A stretch of DNA of 64,000 bases from Oscillospiraceae bacterium (GCA_902774035.1 CACYHA010000005.1:1-64000); one strand, 5' to 3'; positions 16,036 to 25,093 are shown, counted from the first letter of the stretch. A program made the numbers and translations. The notes: generated from the letters alone by a model not told the origin.

Positions 16036-17163
16036 TTACTGTTCGCTGCCCTGCAGTGCATCCAGCGATTGCTTTTTGAGATAGGCGTTGATGAAGCCGT
16101 CCAGGTCGCCGTCCATCACGGCGTTGATGTTGCCGACCTCAAAGCCCGTGCGGTGATCCTTTGCAAGGGTGTAGGGCATGAAGACGTAGGAACGGATCTG
16201 GCTGCCCCAGCCGATCTCCTTCTGGTCGCCCTTGATGTCTTCGATCTTGTCGAGGTGCTCGCGCTCCTTGATCTCGATCAGCTTGGATTTGAGCATTCGC
16301 ATACAGACCTCGCGGTTCTGATGCTGGCTGCGCTCCACCTGACAGGACACGACGATGCCCGTGGGGATGTGGATCAGACGCACTGCGGACGAGGTCTTGT
16401 TGACTTTCTGGCCGCCGGCACCGGACGCACGGTAGACCTCCATTTTGATGTCTTCGGGCTTGATCTCGACCTCGATGGTGTCGTCGATCTCGGGCATGAC
16501 CTCCAGCGAAGCGAAGGAGGTGTGGCGGCGGCCCGAGGAATCGAAGGGCGACACACGCACCAGACGGTGGACGCCCATTTCGCTCTTGAGGTAGCCGTAA
16601 GCGTTTTCGCCCTCGATCACCACGACCGCAGATTTCAAGCCGGCTTCGTCGCCGTCCAGAAAGTCCACCGTCGTGAACTTGTAGCCGTGCTTGGTTGCCC
16701 ACTGGTTATACATGCGGTAGAGCATCTGACACCAGTCCTGCGCCTCGGTTCCGCCCGCGCCGGCATGGAAGGTCAAAATCGCGTTCAGATTGTCGTATTC
16801 GCCCGAAAGCAAAGTGGCAAGCGTCTGCTTTTCCAGCTCGCGCTCCACAGCCTCCACGCTTTCGCGGCAATCGTCGAGCAAGTCGAGATCGCCCTCCTCG
16901 TCGGAGAGTTCGATCATCACCAGCGCGTCGTCAAAAGCGGTCTTCAGGTCGTTATAGGATTTGATTTTGTTTTTGAGCATGGAGATGCGCTGCAGCACCT
17001 TTTGCGACGCGGCAAGGTCTCCCCAAAAGGCCTCGTCGGTCGTTTTTGCTTCCAGCGTTTCCACTTCCTGTTGCATCTCGGTCAGGCCGACGGCAGAGGC
17101 AAGCTCCTGCAGCGGCTTTTCGCTTTCCAGTAAACGCAAACGTAATTCTTCAAATTGGATCAT
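16036..17163 (-). CDS. prfB: peptide chain release factor 2
   Basis: 375 residues. It recognises UGA/UAA stop codons: the SPF tripeptide is in RVSPFDSSGR, and GGQ, which reaches the peptidyl transferase centre, is in ASGAGGQKVNK. One continuous frame starts at the ATG at 17163 (MIQFEELRL); the in-frame stop and +1 programmed frameshift found near codon 25 in many bacteria are absent, so RF2 autoregulation by frameshifting is not expected. A GAAAGGAAC ribosome site precedes the start, and the longer reading would overlap the promoter. Monocistronic. Confidence 0.95.
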   Translation of the reverse strand: MIQFEELRLRLLESEKPLQELASAVGLTEMQQEVETLEAKTTDEAFWGDLAASQKVLQRISMLKNKIKSYNDLKTAFDDALVMIELSDEEGDLDLLDDCRESVEAVERELEKQTLATLLSGEYDNLNAILTFHAGAGGTEAQDWCQMLYRMYNQWATKHGYKFTTVDFLDGDEAGLKSAVVVIEGENAYGYLKSEMGVHRLVRVSPFDSSGRRHTSFASLEVMPEIDDTIEVEIKPEDIKMEVYRASGAGGQKVNKTSSAVRLIHIPTGIVVSCQVERSQHQNREVCMRMLKSKLIEIKEREHLDKIEDIKGDQKEIGWGSQIRSYVFMPYTLAKDHRTGFEVGNINAVMDGDLDGFINAYLKKQSLDALQGSEQ

Positions 17164-17205
17164 GGCAACGGGTTCCTTTCTGCCAAACATAAATATACAG
17201 GTTAT

Positions 17206-17233
17206 ATTATACACGATTATTTTGAATGTGCAA
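17206..17233 (-). promoter_or_regulatory. sigma-A promoter of prfB
   Basis: Minus strand: TTGCAC (17228-17233), 16-base spacer, TATAAT (17206-17211). Confidence 0.65.
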
Positions 17234-17283
17234 CATTTTTAAAATTATTTTCGCAAGAAATTACATAAAATAAAGAAAACGGA

Positions 17284-17311
17284 TTGCTTTTTTTCAGAAA
17301 AACGCTACAAT
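17284..17311 (+). promoter_or_regulatory. sigma-A promoter of the zinc-ribbon/DUF2628-galU operon
   Basis: TTGCTT (17284-17289), 16-base spacer, TACAAT (17306-17311), 29 bases before the start codon. Confidence 0.6.
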
Positions 17312-17340
17312 AGAAGAAAAGTGATCTGAAAGGATTTTTT

Positions 17341-18384
17341 ATGAAGTATCAAAACCAACTCTGCGGCGGCTGCGGCCTTCCGATGCGGGAAGGCGAAGAC
17401 ATCGTCGTTTGCCCCGACTGCGGCGCACCGCAGCACCGCGCCTGTTATGAAAAAGAAAACCGCTGCGTGTTTGCCGAACGGCACGCCGAAGGCTTTGTCT
17501 GGACGGCAAGCGGCGCACCCGCCGCGAAAAGCGAAACCTTCCCCTGCCCCGTCTGCGGCCACAAGAACGTCCCCGGCGCCGCCGAATGCGCGCGCTGCGG
17601 CCAGCCCTTCGCCCCGGAAGCGACGCAAGAGCCGATTCTGCCGCGCACGGAGATCCGCACGGAGCAACTGATCGACGAGCTGTTCTTTGACGCGCCGAAC
17701 GGCGAAGCGGAGCTCGAGCTCGACGAGAACGAACGCGAACAGGTGGAATTTGTGATCACACAGCGGTTGCTGCAGGCCACGCCCGGCATGACGGAAGAGC
17801 AGGCGCACGAACGCCTTTGCGGCCACCCGCTGCGCCAGGTCATGACCTTCCTTTCCGCCCGTGCGCTCACCTTTGTCAACAAATTCCGCAAGCTGGAAAA
17901 CGGCAGCGCTTTCACCTGGAACTGGGCGGCGTTCCTCTTCACACCCTACTGGTTCTTTTACCGCAAGCTCTACAAGCCCGGCATCGTGGTCATGACCGTG
18001 CGTATCTGCCTTGCGATCGCCGTATATCAGCCGATGAGCCGGATCAGCGAGCTGATGCTGACGCTCAACGAGGCCGTGCGCGCCGGCACGCTCACCGACG
18101 CGATGTATGCCGAAACGATGGAGCAGATCGGCGCCTTCGCCCCGATCATGGCGATCTCCATAGGCGTGCTGGTGCTTTTGGCCGTGCTGTCCGGCCTGCT
18201 GGCCGACCGGCTCTATCACCGCTATGTGCAGCAGACGCTTGACCGGCTCAAGCAGGAGGAGAGCCGCGACGCCTTTTTGGTGCATTTCCTGCGCAAAAGC
18301 GCCGTCAGTCCCCTGCTCGCCGCCCTGTCTTACGCTGCGGTCTCCGTCATTCCGAACCTGATCATGTCTTTCATTGCGCAATAG
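17341..18384 (+). CDS. RING-like/zinc-ribbon membrane protein with DUF2628
   Basis: 347 residues. Residues 8-40 form a RING-finger-like set of ligands (CGGCG...CPDCGAPQHRACY), and 63-83 are a zinc ribbon (CPVCG...CARCGQPF). The second half has the DUF2628 pattern: FTWNWAAFLFTPYWFFYRKLY (membrane-entry Trp/Phe-rich hairpin, about 193-213) and membrane segments near 218-236, 263-285 and 318-345. The family is of unknown role; the N-terminal fingers suggest protein binding at the membrane. It is followed by galU after 12 bases, with one promoter, so the two are co-transcribed. Confidence 0.75.
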   Translation: MKYQNQLCGGCGLPMREGEDIVVCPDCGAPQHRACYEKENRCVFAERHAEGFVWTASGAPAAKSETFPCPVCGHKNVPGAAECARCGQPFAPEATQEPILPRTEIRTEQLIDELFFDAPNGEAELELDENEREQVEFVITQRLLQATPGMTEEQAHERLCGHPLRQVMTFLSARALTFVNKFRKLENGSAFTWNWAAFLFTPYWFFYRKLYKPGIVVMTVRICLAIAVYQPMSRISELMLTLNEAVRAGTLTDAMYAETMEQIGAFAPIMAISIGVLVLLAVLSGLLADRLYHRYVQQTLDRLKQEESRDAFLVHFLRKSAVSPLLAALSYAAVSVIPNLIMSFIAQ

Positions 18385-18396
18385 GAGGGGTTTTCC

Positions 18397-19278
18397 GTGA
18401 AAGTCAAAAAAGCGATCATTCCCGCCGCCGGCCTCGGCACCCGCGTTTTGCCGGCATCCAAATCCATCCCGAAGGAGATGCTCAACATCGTGGATCGCCC
18501 CGCGATCCAGTACATTGTCGAGGAGGCTGTCGCCGCCGGGATCGAGGATATCCTCATCATCACGAACCGCGGCAAGGGCGCCATTGAGGACCACTTTGAC
18601 CACGCCTTTGAGCTGGAGGCCAATCTCAAAAACGCCCCCGGCAAGGAAAAAATCTATGAAGACGTGGTCGCCCCGGCCAACATGGCAAACATCTACTTCC
18701 TGCGCCAGAAGGTAACAAAGGGCCTCGCCCACGCCATCCTCTGCGCCAAGAGCTTCATCGGGGACGAACCCTTCGCCATTCTTTACGGCGACGACGTGAC
18801 GGTCAACCCCGGGGGCAAGCCCGTGATCGGTCAGCTCTGCGACTGCTTCGAACAGTACGGCAAGGGCATCGTCGGCGTGAAGGAAGTGCCGCGCAAGGAT
18901 GTCAGCAAATACTGCTCGCTGGATATCACACCGGTAAAGGACAAGCTGATGGACGTCCACAACATCATTGAAAAGCCGACGGAGGATCAGATCATCTCCT
19001 GCTATTCCATTCTCGGCCGCGTGGTCATGCCGCCGGAGATCTTCGAGATCATCGCCCGCACGCCGGAGGACCCGAAGGCACGCGAGGTCTACTTCACCGA
19101 TTCCATGACGATCCTCGCAAAGGAACGCGGCTTGCAGGCGCTCGACTTTGAAGGCACCCGCTTCGACATGGGCAACAAGTTCGGCATCATGCAGGCAAAC
19201 TGCGAAGTGGCCCTGCGCCACGACGAGATCGGCGAACAGTTCCGCGCGTACATCAAAGAATTGGCAAAGACGCTGTAA
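18397..19278 (+). CDS. galU: UTP-glucose-1-phosphate uridylyltransferase
   Basis: 293 residues, full length. It makes UDP-glucose from UTP and glucose 1-phosphate for cell-surface glycans. The nucleotide loop is IPAAGLGTRVLPASKSIPKE (residues 8-27); VEEAVAAGIEDILIIT, ILYGDDV with the metal Asp, and FEGTRFDMGNKFG are family segments. The start is a GTG at 18397 with TAGGAGGGG 6-7 bases upstream. Second gene of the operon with the DUF2628 protein. Confidence 0.95.
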   Translation: MKVKKAIIPAAGLGTRVLPASKSIPKEMLNIVDRPAIQYIVEEAVAAGIEDILIITNRGKGAIEDHFDHAFELEANLKNAPGKEKIYEDVVAPANMANIYFLRQKVTKGLAHAILCAKSFIGDEPFAILYGDDVTVNPGGKPVIGQLCDCFEQYGKGIVGVKEVPRKDVSKYCSLDITPVKDKLMDVHNIIEKPTEDQIISCYSILGRVVMPPEIFEIIARTPEDPKAREVYFTDSMTILAKERGLQALDFEGTRFDMGNKFGIMQANCEVALRHDEIGEQFRAYIKELAKTL

Positions 19279-19292
19279 ATAGATATAGCATA

Positions 19293-19335
19293 AGCACCCT
19301 GCCGAAGAACCGGCGGGGTGCTGTTCGTTTTCAGG
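19293..19335 (+). terminator. terminator of galU
   Basis: AGCACCCTGCCG (19293-19304) pairs with CGGCGGGGTGCT (19311-19322), then GTTCGTTTTC. Confidence 0.7.
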
Positions 19336-19343
19336 GCTTATTT

Positions 19344-20342
19344 TTATGCGTTCTTTTCTTTGATCCACTGCACGGTGTCGCGCAGGGATTCATACGCCAT
19401 CATCGGTTGGTAATCCAGATCGGCAGCGGCCTTTTCAAAGCTGAAATTGCAGTTTTCGCACAGCTTGTTCATGGAAAACGGCGTGACCACGGGCGGCAGC
19501 TTCATGAGCTTGAAAAACACGCCGATGGCGGGACAAAGGCGCAGGATCGTCTTTTTGTTCATCGCGATCTTCGGCGGTTTTTTGCCGTTGATCTTCGCCA
19601 GCGTTGCAATGAACTCCTCCACCGTCAAACGCTCGCCGCACAGATAGTAGCATTCGCCGCCGTGTCCGCGCTCCGCCGCGGCGATCATGCCCTTGGCAAC
19701 GTCGCGCACATCAACGAAATTATAGGCGCCGAAGGACAGCGTGACCGGAAACAGCCCCTTCAGATACATCTCGATCATGGTGCAGACGGGGTTCGTGCCG
19801 TAAATATCGTTGGGGCCGATGCAGCAGCTCGGCTGAACCACCACGGTCTTCAGCGTTTCGTCGTTGGAATCCATCACATACTGGCTCGCCGCGGCCTTGC
19901 TTTTTCCGTAGGCGCCCTCGATGGGGTCGGGGTCAAAAGCGGTCAGCTCGGTAATCTTTTCCATATCGTCCGTCACGGGCACACAGTCCACGGAGGAGAC
20001 ATAGACGAGGTTCTTCACGCCGCACTTTTTGCAGGCGGCAACCACGTTTTTCGTGCCATCATAGTTCACGCTCCACACCAACTGATCGCGCTCGCCGGTG
20101 ATGTCCACGATGCCGGCCACATGATAGACCGTTTCCGCGCCGGCAAAGGTTTTTTCAAGATAGTCGGTATCCGTGATGTTGCCGATGCATTTTTCAAAGC
20201 CGAGGTGATCGAATTCGGTGCAGTCGAAGAGCATTGCAAGACGCACGTCTTCTCCGCGTTCAGCCAGCGCGTGCACGAGCGCATAGCCGAGATAGCCGTT
20301 TGCGCCGGTGACGACGCTCAGTTTTTTGCCCAATGGGATCAT
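19344..20342 (-). CDS. NAD(P)-dependent epimerase/dehydratase (extended SDR)
   Basis: 332 residues, extended short-chain dehydrogenase fold. VTGANGYLGYAL (residues 10-21) is the GxxGxxG nucleotide loop, VYHVAGIVD follows, SSVD holds the catalytic Ser and YGKSKAAASQ (about 143-152) is the YxxxK pair. The closest known types are dihydroflavonol-4-reductase-like or 3-beta-HSD-like proteins; the substrate cannot be read. The listed ATG at 20342 lies directly against its GAAAGGG site; an in-frame TTG three codons later has a better 9-base spacing and may be the true start. Convergent with galU. Confidence 0.82.
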   Translation of the reverse strand: MIPLGKKLSVVTGANGYLGYALVHALAERGEDVRLAMLFDCTEFDHLGFEKCIGNITDTDYLEKTFAGAETVYHVAGIVDITGERDQLVWSVNYDGTKNVVAACKKCGVKNLVYVSSVDCVPVTDDMEKITELTAFDPDPIEGAYGKSKAAASQYVMDSNDETLKTVVVQPSCCIGPNDIYGTNPVCTMIEMYLKGLFPVTLSFGAYNFVDVRDVAKGMIAAAERGHGGECYYLCGERLTVEEFIATLAKINGKKPPKIAMNKKTILRLCPAIGVFFKLMKLPPVVTPFSMNKLCENCNFSFEKAAADLDYQPMMAYESLRDTVQWIKEKNA

Positions 20343-20359
20343 CCCTTTCGTTTTTTTCT

Positions 20360-20388
20360 ATCATACCACAGCTTGCCGCATTTGGCAA
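20360..20388 (-). promoter_or_regulatory. sigma-A promoter of the epimerase gene
   Basis: Minus strand: TTGCCA (20383-20388), 17-base spacer, TATGAT (20360-20365). Confidence 0.65.
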
Positions 20389-20414
20389 CAGCTCAAAGAT
20401 TTTTTAATAAAAGC

Positions 20415-20444
20415 GCACAAAAACGCCGCGGAAAACCGCGGCGT
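20415..20444 (-). terminator. terminator of gap
   Basis: Minus strand: ACGCCGCGG and CCGCGGCGT arms around TTTT (20423-20444), then TTTTGTG. Confidence 0.8.
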
Positions 20445-20462
20445 GCTACGTTTGTCTGGTTC

Positions 20463-21497
20463 TTACAGCTCTGCGAAGTATTTGATGGTGCGGACCATCT
20501 GAGAGGTGTAGGAGTTCTCGTTGTCATACCAGGAGACGACCTGAACTTCATAGAGACCATTACCGAGGTCGATGACCATGGTCTGGGTCGCATCGAACAG
20601 GGAACCGTACTTCATGCCGATGACGTCGGAAGAGACGATGGGATCTTCGTTGTAGCCGAAGGATTCGCTCGCGGCAGCCTTCATGGCGGCGTTGATGCCT
20701 TCCTTGGTCACGTTTTCACCCTTGACAACAGCGGTCAGGATCGTGGTGGAGCCGGTGGGCACGGGCACGCGCTGAGCGGAGCCGATGAGTTTGCCGTTCA
20801 GCTCGGGAATGACAAGGCCGATCGCCTTGGCAGCGCCGGTGGAGTTGGGAACGATGTTCGCAGCGCCGGCACGGGCTCTTCTAAGGTCGCCCTTTCTGTG
20901 CGGGCCGTCCAGGATCATCTGATCGCCGGTGTAGGCATGGATGGTGCTCATGATGCCGCTCTGGATGGCAGCGTAATCGTTGAGGGCCTTCGCCATGGGC
21001 GCCAGGCAGTTCGTGGTGCAGGAAGCAGCGGAGATGATCTGATCGTCAGCGGTCAGAGTGTCGTTATTCACGCTGTAAACGATGGTCTTGAGGTCGTTGC
21101 CTGCCGGCGCGGAAATGACAACTTTCTTTGCGCCCGCGTTGATGTGCGCCATGCTCTTTTCCTTGGAGCAATAGAAACCGGTGCACTCCAGAACAACGTC
21201 CACGCCGATCTCGCCCCAGGGCAGCTCGGCAGCGTTGGCCTTCGCATAGATGGTGAGCACTTTGCCGTCCACGGTGATGGTGCCGTTTTCGTCGTCTGCG
21301 GTCACGGTGTGCAGATCTTCGCCGATCTTGCCGCAGTAGCCGCCCTGTGCGGTGTCATACTTGAGCAGGTGGGCAAGCATGGAAGGTTTGGTAAGATCGT
21401 TGATGGCAACGACTTCGTAACCTTCTGCGCCGAACATCTGACGGAACGCAAGACGACCGATACGGCCAAAACCGTTGATTGCAACTTTCACTGACAT
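20463..21497 (-). CDS. gap: glyceraldehyde-3-phosphate dehydrogenase, type I
   Basis: 344 residues. It oxidises glyceraldehyde 3-phosphate to 1,3-bisphosphoglycerate with NAD in glycolysis. [13 protein letters not shown] (residues 8-20) is the NAD loop, [12 protein letters not shown] (about 155-166) carries the catalytic Cys, and VPVPTGSTT and [15 protein letters not shown] are family signatures. GGAGGTATC lies 8 bases before the ATG. Monocistronic with its own promoter and terminator; no pgk or cggR is adjacent, unlike in many Firmicutes. Confidence 0.97.
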   Translation of the reverse strand: MSVKVAINGFGRIGRLAFRQMFGAEGYEVVAINDLTKPSMLAHLLKYDTAQGGYCGKIGEDLHTVTADDENGTITVDGKVLTIYAKANAAELPWGEIGVDVVLECTGFYCSKEKSMAHINAGAKKVVISAPAGNDLKTIVYSVNNDTLTADDQIISAASCTTNCLAPMAKALNDYAAIQSGIMSTIHAYTGDQMILDGPHRKGDLRRARAGAANIVPNSTGAAKAIGLVIPELNGKLIGSAQRVPVPTGSTTILTAVVKGENVTKEGINAAMKAAASESFGYNEDPIVSSDVIGMKYGSLFDATQTMVIDLGNGLYEVQVVSWYDNENSYTSQMVRTIKYFAEL

Positions 21498-21543
21498 AAG
21501 AGATACCTCCGAAAAATGTTTTTTGAAAATAAATTTCGTGTAT

Positions 21544-21572
21544 ATATTAGCCTAAAATCTCTTTTTTTTCAA
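21544..21572 (-). promoter_or_regulatory. sigma-A promoter of gap
   Basis: Minus strand: TTGAAA (21567-21572), 17-base spacer, TAATAT (21544-21549); leader of about 40 bases. Confidence 0.6.
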
Positions 21573-21637
21573 CTGAAAAATGAAAAAAGGCGGCGGTTTT
21601 GCAAAAGTTTGTGAATCTCAACCAAAAAGGACAGTTT

Positions 21638-22996
21638 TTACTGCAGATTTTTTGCTGGACTGCTGCCGGAAACAAAGGAAACGCGGAAGACGGTTCCGGT
21701 TTTTTCGCCGCTTTCGGCAGTGATCGTCGCGCCGATGAGGGTCGTGATCTGCTTGAGGATCGGCAGGCCGAGGCCGTGGCCGCCGGCAGAAGCCCGCGCC
21801 TTGTCGCTGCGGTAAAAGCGTTCAAAAACATGGGACAGGTTCTCTTCGGAGATCACGGCGCCGAAATTCTGGATCGTGAGGATCGCCTGCTTTTTTGTCG
21901 TTTGCAGCGTCACGCGTACCCGGCCGCCGTCGGGCTCATATTTGAGCGCGTTTTCCAGCAGACTGTTGCAGATGCGCTCGGCAAATTCCGTTGTCGCCAT
22001 AGCGCTGACATTTTCCGCGATCTCGTCTTCGACCGTGATGTCGCGATCAAAGGCCACGGATTCCATCTGCAGCACGGCTTTCTGCGCCGCGCCGGTCAAA
22101 TCTACGGGAACGCTCTGCACATGCAGCAACGGCGATTCCAGCGCGGAGAGCGAGAGCATTTCGTTGATCATGCCCATCATGCCCTTTGCCGCGTCATCGG
22201 TGGAATCCAGCCATTGCCGCTGGGAAGCGACCGTTTCCTCCGGGTTGCTCTTCATGATGCTGTTGTTGGCAAGGATCACCGTGATCGGCGTTTTGAGATC
22301 GTGGGAAACATCGTCCACGAACTGCCGCTGCATCTGCATGGCGCGCTCCATGGGCTTTGCCGCCAGCTTGGCCAGCCAGTTGCTCACCACCAGCAGCAGC
22401 CCCATGGCAAGCACGAAGCCCAGCGCGAACAGGGAGAACATGCGCAGAAGCTGGAGCGCAAAATCCGACTCGTTCGCCAGCGCGATCTTCCAGCCGCCGT
22501 CGGCAGCTTCCTTGCAATAATACAAACCTGCACTGAGCTTTCCGAAGGGCTCGCGCAGCGTCAGGATCTCCCGAACCGCAGCGTCAATGATCGAATCGTC
22601 GGTTGTTTTGACGCTTTTGGCAATGGACACCTTCCGGGTGTCGTCGTCATAGAACACCGTGACGATTTTGTTGCGGTCCACGGAAAGGGGAGATTTTTTC
22701 GCACCGGGCCGCACCGGAGAGGCCTTCGGCTTCCTGCGGCTGGAAACATCGGTTATTTCGGAATAGACCGGCTGGCTTCCCGCCGCCGGATCCGCGGCGT
22801 CTGCCGCATCCAGCGAGCGAAACATTTCGTTCGGGGCGTTCACCTGCTCGAGCACCTGGAACATGGTGATGCGCAGCTCCCGGTAGGCACTGTTCACCTG
22901 CATGACGCCGAGCACGATCAGCACAGCCAGCAGCACGGCGCCGACCAGCACCATGTTGGACAGCACAAACCGCTTGTGATAGCTTTCCCGCATCAT
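21638..22996 (-). CDS. membrane sensor histidine kinase
   Basis: 452 residues. Membrane segments at about 12-34 and 189-211 enclose an extracytoplasmic domain of about 155 residues with no recognised fold. The H-box DVSHDLKTPIT has the phospho-acceptor His at 232; N-box NSLLENALKYEPDGG, FERFYRSDKA and G2 box GGHGLGLPILK complete the HATPase domain. No separate HAMP domain is obvious. The start overlaps the response-regulator stop (ATGA). The stimulus is unknown. Confidence 0.92.
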   Translation of the reverse strand: MMRESYHKRFVLSNMVLVGAVLLAVLIVLGVMQVNSAYRELRITMFQVLEQVNAPNEMFRSLDAADAADPAAGSQPVYSEITDVSSRRKPKASPVRPGAKKSPLSVDRNKIVTVFYDDDTRKVSIAKSVKTTDDSIIDAAVREILTLREPFGKLSAGLYYCKEAADGGWKIALANESDFALQLLRMFSLFALGFVLAMGLLLVVSNWLAKLAAKPMERAMQMQRQFVDDVSHDLKTPITVILANNSIMKSNPEETVASQRQWLDSTDDAAKGMMGMINEMLSLSALESPLLHVQSVPVDLTGAAQKAVLQMESVAFDRDITVEDEIAENVSAMATTEFAERICNSLLENALKYEPDGGRVRVTLQTTKKQAILTIQNFGAVISEENLSHVFERFYRSDKARASAGGHGLGLPILKQITTLIGATITAESGEKTGTVFRVSFVSGSSPAKNLQ

Positions 22997-23664
22997 ACCA
23001 CCTCCAGCCGGTAGCCCAAACGCTGAATGTTCCGGATCACAACCTTTGATTTGAGAAACTTCAGCTTTTTGCGCAAAAAGGAGATATAGACCTCCACGTT
23101 GTTGTCTGTCACTTCCGATTCCACGCCCCAGACCTTCACGATCATCATCTCTTTCGTAATCGTTGCCGTGGGGTTATAGAAAAACAGCTTGAACACCTCG
23201 AACTCCTTGCGGCTGAGCTGCACCCGTTCGGAGCCGCAAACAAGCTCGGCGGAGCGCAGATCCAGCGTCAGATCACCGAACCGCATCTGATCCACCACGA
23301 CCTGCCCCATGCGCCGCGTCAGGGCGTTCACCCGCGCGAGCAGCTCCTCCGTGTCAAAGGGCTTGGTCATATAATCGTCGGCGCCGCTGTTCAGCCCGAT
23401 CACCTTGTCGTGCACCGCCGTACGCGCCGTGAGCATCAGCACCGGCGTGGCGATCCCCTTTTGCCGCAGCCGCTGCACAACGCCGAACCCGTCCAGCCCG
23501 GGCAGCATGACGTCGAGGATGATCAGCTCATATGAAAAGCCCTCCGCATAATCCAGCGCAGACGGACCGTCATGCACGGCGTCCACCAGGAACCCGTGCT
23601 GCTGCAAGATTTTTTGGATCGCGTTTGCAAGCGAGATCTCGTCTTCCACAACGAGTATATTCAT
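22993..23664 (-). CDS. OmpR/PhoB-family response regulator
   Basis: 223 residues. Receiver domain with acidic pocket VVEDE (residues 5-9), phospho-acceptor Asp 51 in IILDVMLPG, and MLTARTA plus TKPF later in the domain. A winged helix follows (about 128-223) with LSRKEFEVFKLFF and VYISFLRKKL. It pairs with the histidine kinase downstream. The start MNILVVE at 23664 has GAAAGGA 8 bases upstream; an in-frame ATG three codons earlier and the longer reading are less likely. The promoter carries an 11-base-spaced direct repeat, which suggests autoregulation. Confidence 0.93.
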   Translation of the reverse strand: MNILVVEDEISLANAIQKILQQHGFLVDAVHDGPSALDYAEGFSYELIILDVMLPGLDGFGVVQRLRQKGIATPVLMLTARTAVHDKVIGLNSGADDYMTKPFDTEELLARVNALTRRMGQVVVDQMRFGDLTLDLRSAELVCGSERVQLSRKEFEVFKLFFYNPTATITKEMMIVKVWGVESEVTDNNVEVYISFLRKKLKFLKSKVVIRNIQRLGYRLEVV

Positions 23665-23695
23665 TGCAACCATCCTTTCCCCTTTGTCTTCTGCC

Positions 23696-23732
23696 ATTAT
23701 ACTACAAACGAAAGCTGAAAAAAAGCTAAAAA
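23696..23732 (-). promoter_or_regulatory. promoter of the two-component operon with 11-base direct repeats
   Basis: TATAAT on the minus strand at 23696-23701. The -35 region is poor but is covered by two copies of an AGCTTT core exactly 11 bases apart (23713-23716 and 23724-23727 mark the AGCT of each), the usual spacing of OmpR/PhoB half-sites. Confidence 0.45.
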
Positions 23733-23770
23733 AGAAAAACCGTCTTTGTTTTTCACCGTGCGCACGAGAA

Positions 23771-23888
23771 GCGCGGCGAAACGCGGCGGCGGAAGGCTGT
23801 GCGCTGCGCGCACAGCCGAAAAGGGCGGGCCCGCCCTTTTCGCGCGCGGCCTTCGGCCGCGCGCTTCCGCCGCCGCGTTTTGCCGCGC
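23771..23888. repeat. multi-hairpin intergenic element, copy B
   Basis: Outer stem GCGCGGC (23771-23777) with GCCGCGC (23882-23888). Closing stem of 14 pairs, CGCGGCGGCGGAAG (23782-23795) with 23864-23877. Inside are three hairpins: GGCTGTGCGC-TGC-GCGCACAGCC (23795-23817), a 24-base palindrome with a GGGCCC centre (23818-23841), and GCGCGCGGCC-TTC-GGCCGCGCGC (23842-23864). It occupies the 310-base gap between the two-component promoter and the tsf terminator. It lacks the entry hairpin seen in copies A, C and D. Confidence 0.8.
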
Positions 23889-23920
23889 AGAAAGGAGACA
23901 TGTTTCTAAGGCCGCGCGAT

Positions 23921-23950
23921 AAAAAAACAGGGCGGCAAAACACCGCCCTG
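23921..23950 (-). terminator. terminator of rpsB-tsf
   Basis: Minus strand: CAGGGCGG and CCGCCCTG arms (23928-23950), then seven T (23921-23927). Confidence 0.85.
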
Positions 23951-23974
23951 CTGACTGCTAACAGCTAACTGCTC
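23950..23974. repeat. heptamer tandem repeat at the tsf stop
   Basis: Three to four degenerate units of CTAACTG type, 7-base period, lying between the tsf stop codon and its terminator. Confidence 0.6.
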
Positions 23975-25081
23975 TTATTTCACCATGCTCGCGATCTCGG
24001 CCGCAAAGTTGTCGGCCTTCTTCTCGATGCCTTCGCCGCGCTGGAAGCGGGTGAAGCCGGTGACTTTGATTTCCGCGCCGAGCTGCTTGGCAACAGAAGC
24101 CACATAGCCGGCGACGTTGCCATCAAAGAGATCGGTGCGCACGAACGGCTGGTTCAGCAGGCAGATCTCCTTGATCTGCTTGGAGATGCGGCCATCCACG
24201 GCTTTGCCGAAGATCACGTCGGAAACGAACTGATCCTTGAGCGAAACCGCAACCTCGGCAAGCTTCGCGATGCCTTCCTTGGAAAGGAAGTTGAACAGGA
24301 ACTTGTTGTTCTTCTGCTCTTCATAAGCGGCAACGTCCTCGGCGCTCCAAAGCTGTTCGGCAAGCACCTTGTCGAAGACCTTCTTCAGGATGGGCTTCGG
24401 CAGGGAGTCGGGCTTGTTGAGTGCGCTCTCGATGGTGATGAGCTTCATCTTTGCGCGTTCCTCGTCGGAAATGTCGCTCTCGCTGAGATATTCGGGGCTC
24501 ATGGCCGCGATCTGCATGGCGATGTTCTTGCCCATGGCAACGAATTCATCCTTCGCTGCGGTGGCGTCGTCGGTCTCAAACTGCACCATCACGCCAACGC
24601 TGCCGCCGGCATGGATGTAGGTTTCCACGATGCCGTCCACGCGCGCAAAGCGGCGGACCTTCATGTTTTCGCGGATGGCAAGGAAGAGCTCCTGCACGGC
24701 GGCCTCAACGGTCATGTCTTCGCCGCTCAGGGTTTCGGCAAGCAGAGCGTCGACGTCTGCCGGGTTCTTTTCGGCAACGGTCTTCGCGATCTTGCCGGCA
24801 AGCTCCACAAACTGCGGGTTTTTGGCCACAAAGTCGGTCTCGCAGTTGACTTCCACAAGCACGCCGACCTTATTCGCCTTATCGTTATAAGCGACAACAA
24901 CGCCTTCGGCTGCCACGCGGGAGGATTTCTTCTGCTGGGTAGCAAGTCCTCTTTCCTTGAGGATCTCATTGGCCTTTTCCATGTCGCCTTCGGCTTCCAC
25001 GAGGGCCTTTTTGCATTCCATCATGCCGACGCCGGTCTTTTCGCGCAGCGCCTGGACATCTTTTGCGGTAAATGCTGCCAT
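23975..25081 (-). CDS. tsf: translation elongation factor Ts
   Basis: 368 residues. It exchanges GDP for GTP on EF-Tu. N-terminal UBA-like domain (KDVQALREKTGVGMMECKKA, residues 7-26) and the EF-Tu contact VEVNCETDFVAKNPQF (about 76-91) are typical. Most bacterial EF-Ts are 200-300 long; an extra 70-80 residues lie between about 210 and 285 (rich in Lys/Glu, with DEERAKMKL and AYEEQKNNKFLFNF). Related Clostridia may share this insertion. It follows rpsB by 12 bases in the standard rpsB-tsf order; GGAGGAAG precedes the ATG. Confidence 0.95.
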   Translation of the reverse strand: MAAFTAKDVQALREKTGVGMMECKKALVEAEGDMEKANEILKERGLATQQKKSSRVAAEGVVVAYNDKANKVGVLVEVNCETDFVAKNPQFVELAGKIAKTVAEKNPADVDALLAETLSGEDMTVEAAVQELFLAIRENMKVRRFARVDGIVETYIHAGGSVGVMVQFETDDATAAKDEFVAMGKNIAMQIAAMSPEYLSESDISDEERAKMKLITIESALNKPDSLPKPILKKVFDKVLAEQLWSAEDVAAYEEQKNNKFLFNFLSKEGIAKLAEVAVSLKDQFVSDVIFGKAVDGRISKQIKEICLLNQPFVRTDLFDGNVAGYVASVAKQLGAEIKVTGFTRFQRGEGIEKKADNFAAEIASMVK

Positions 25082-25093
25082 AATTCTTCCTCC

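Noticed and set aside
16036-17163. programmed frameshift in prfB
   Set aside because: The frame is continuous from ATG to stop with no in-frame TGA near codon 25.
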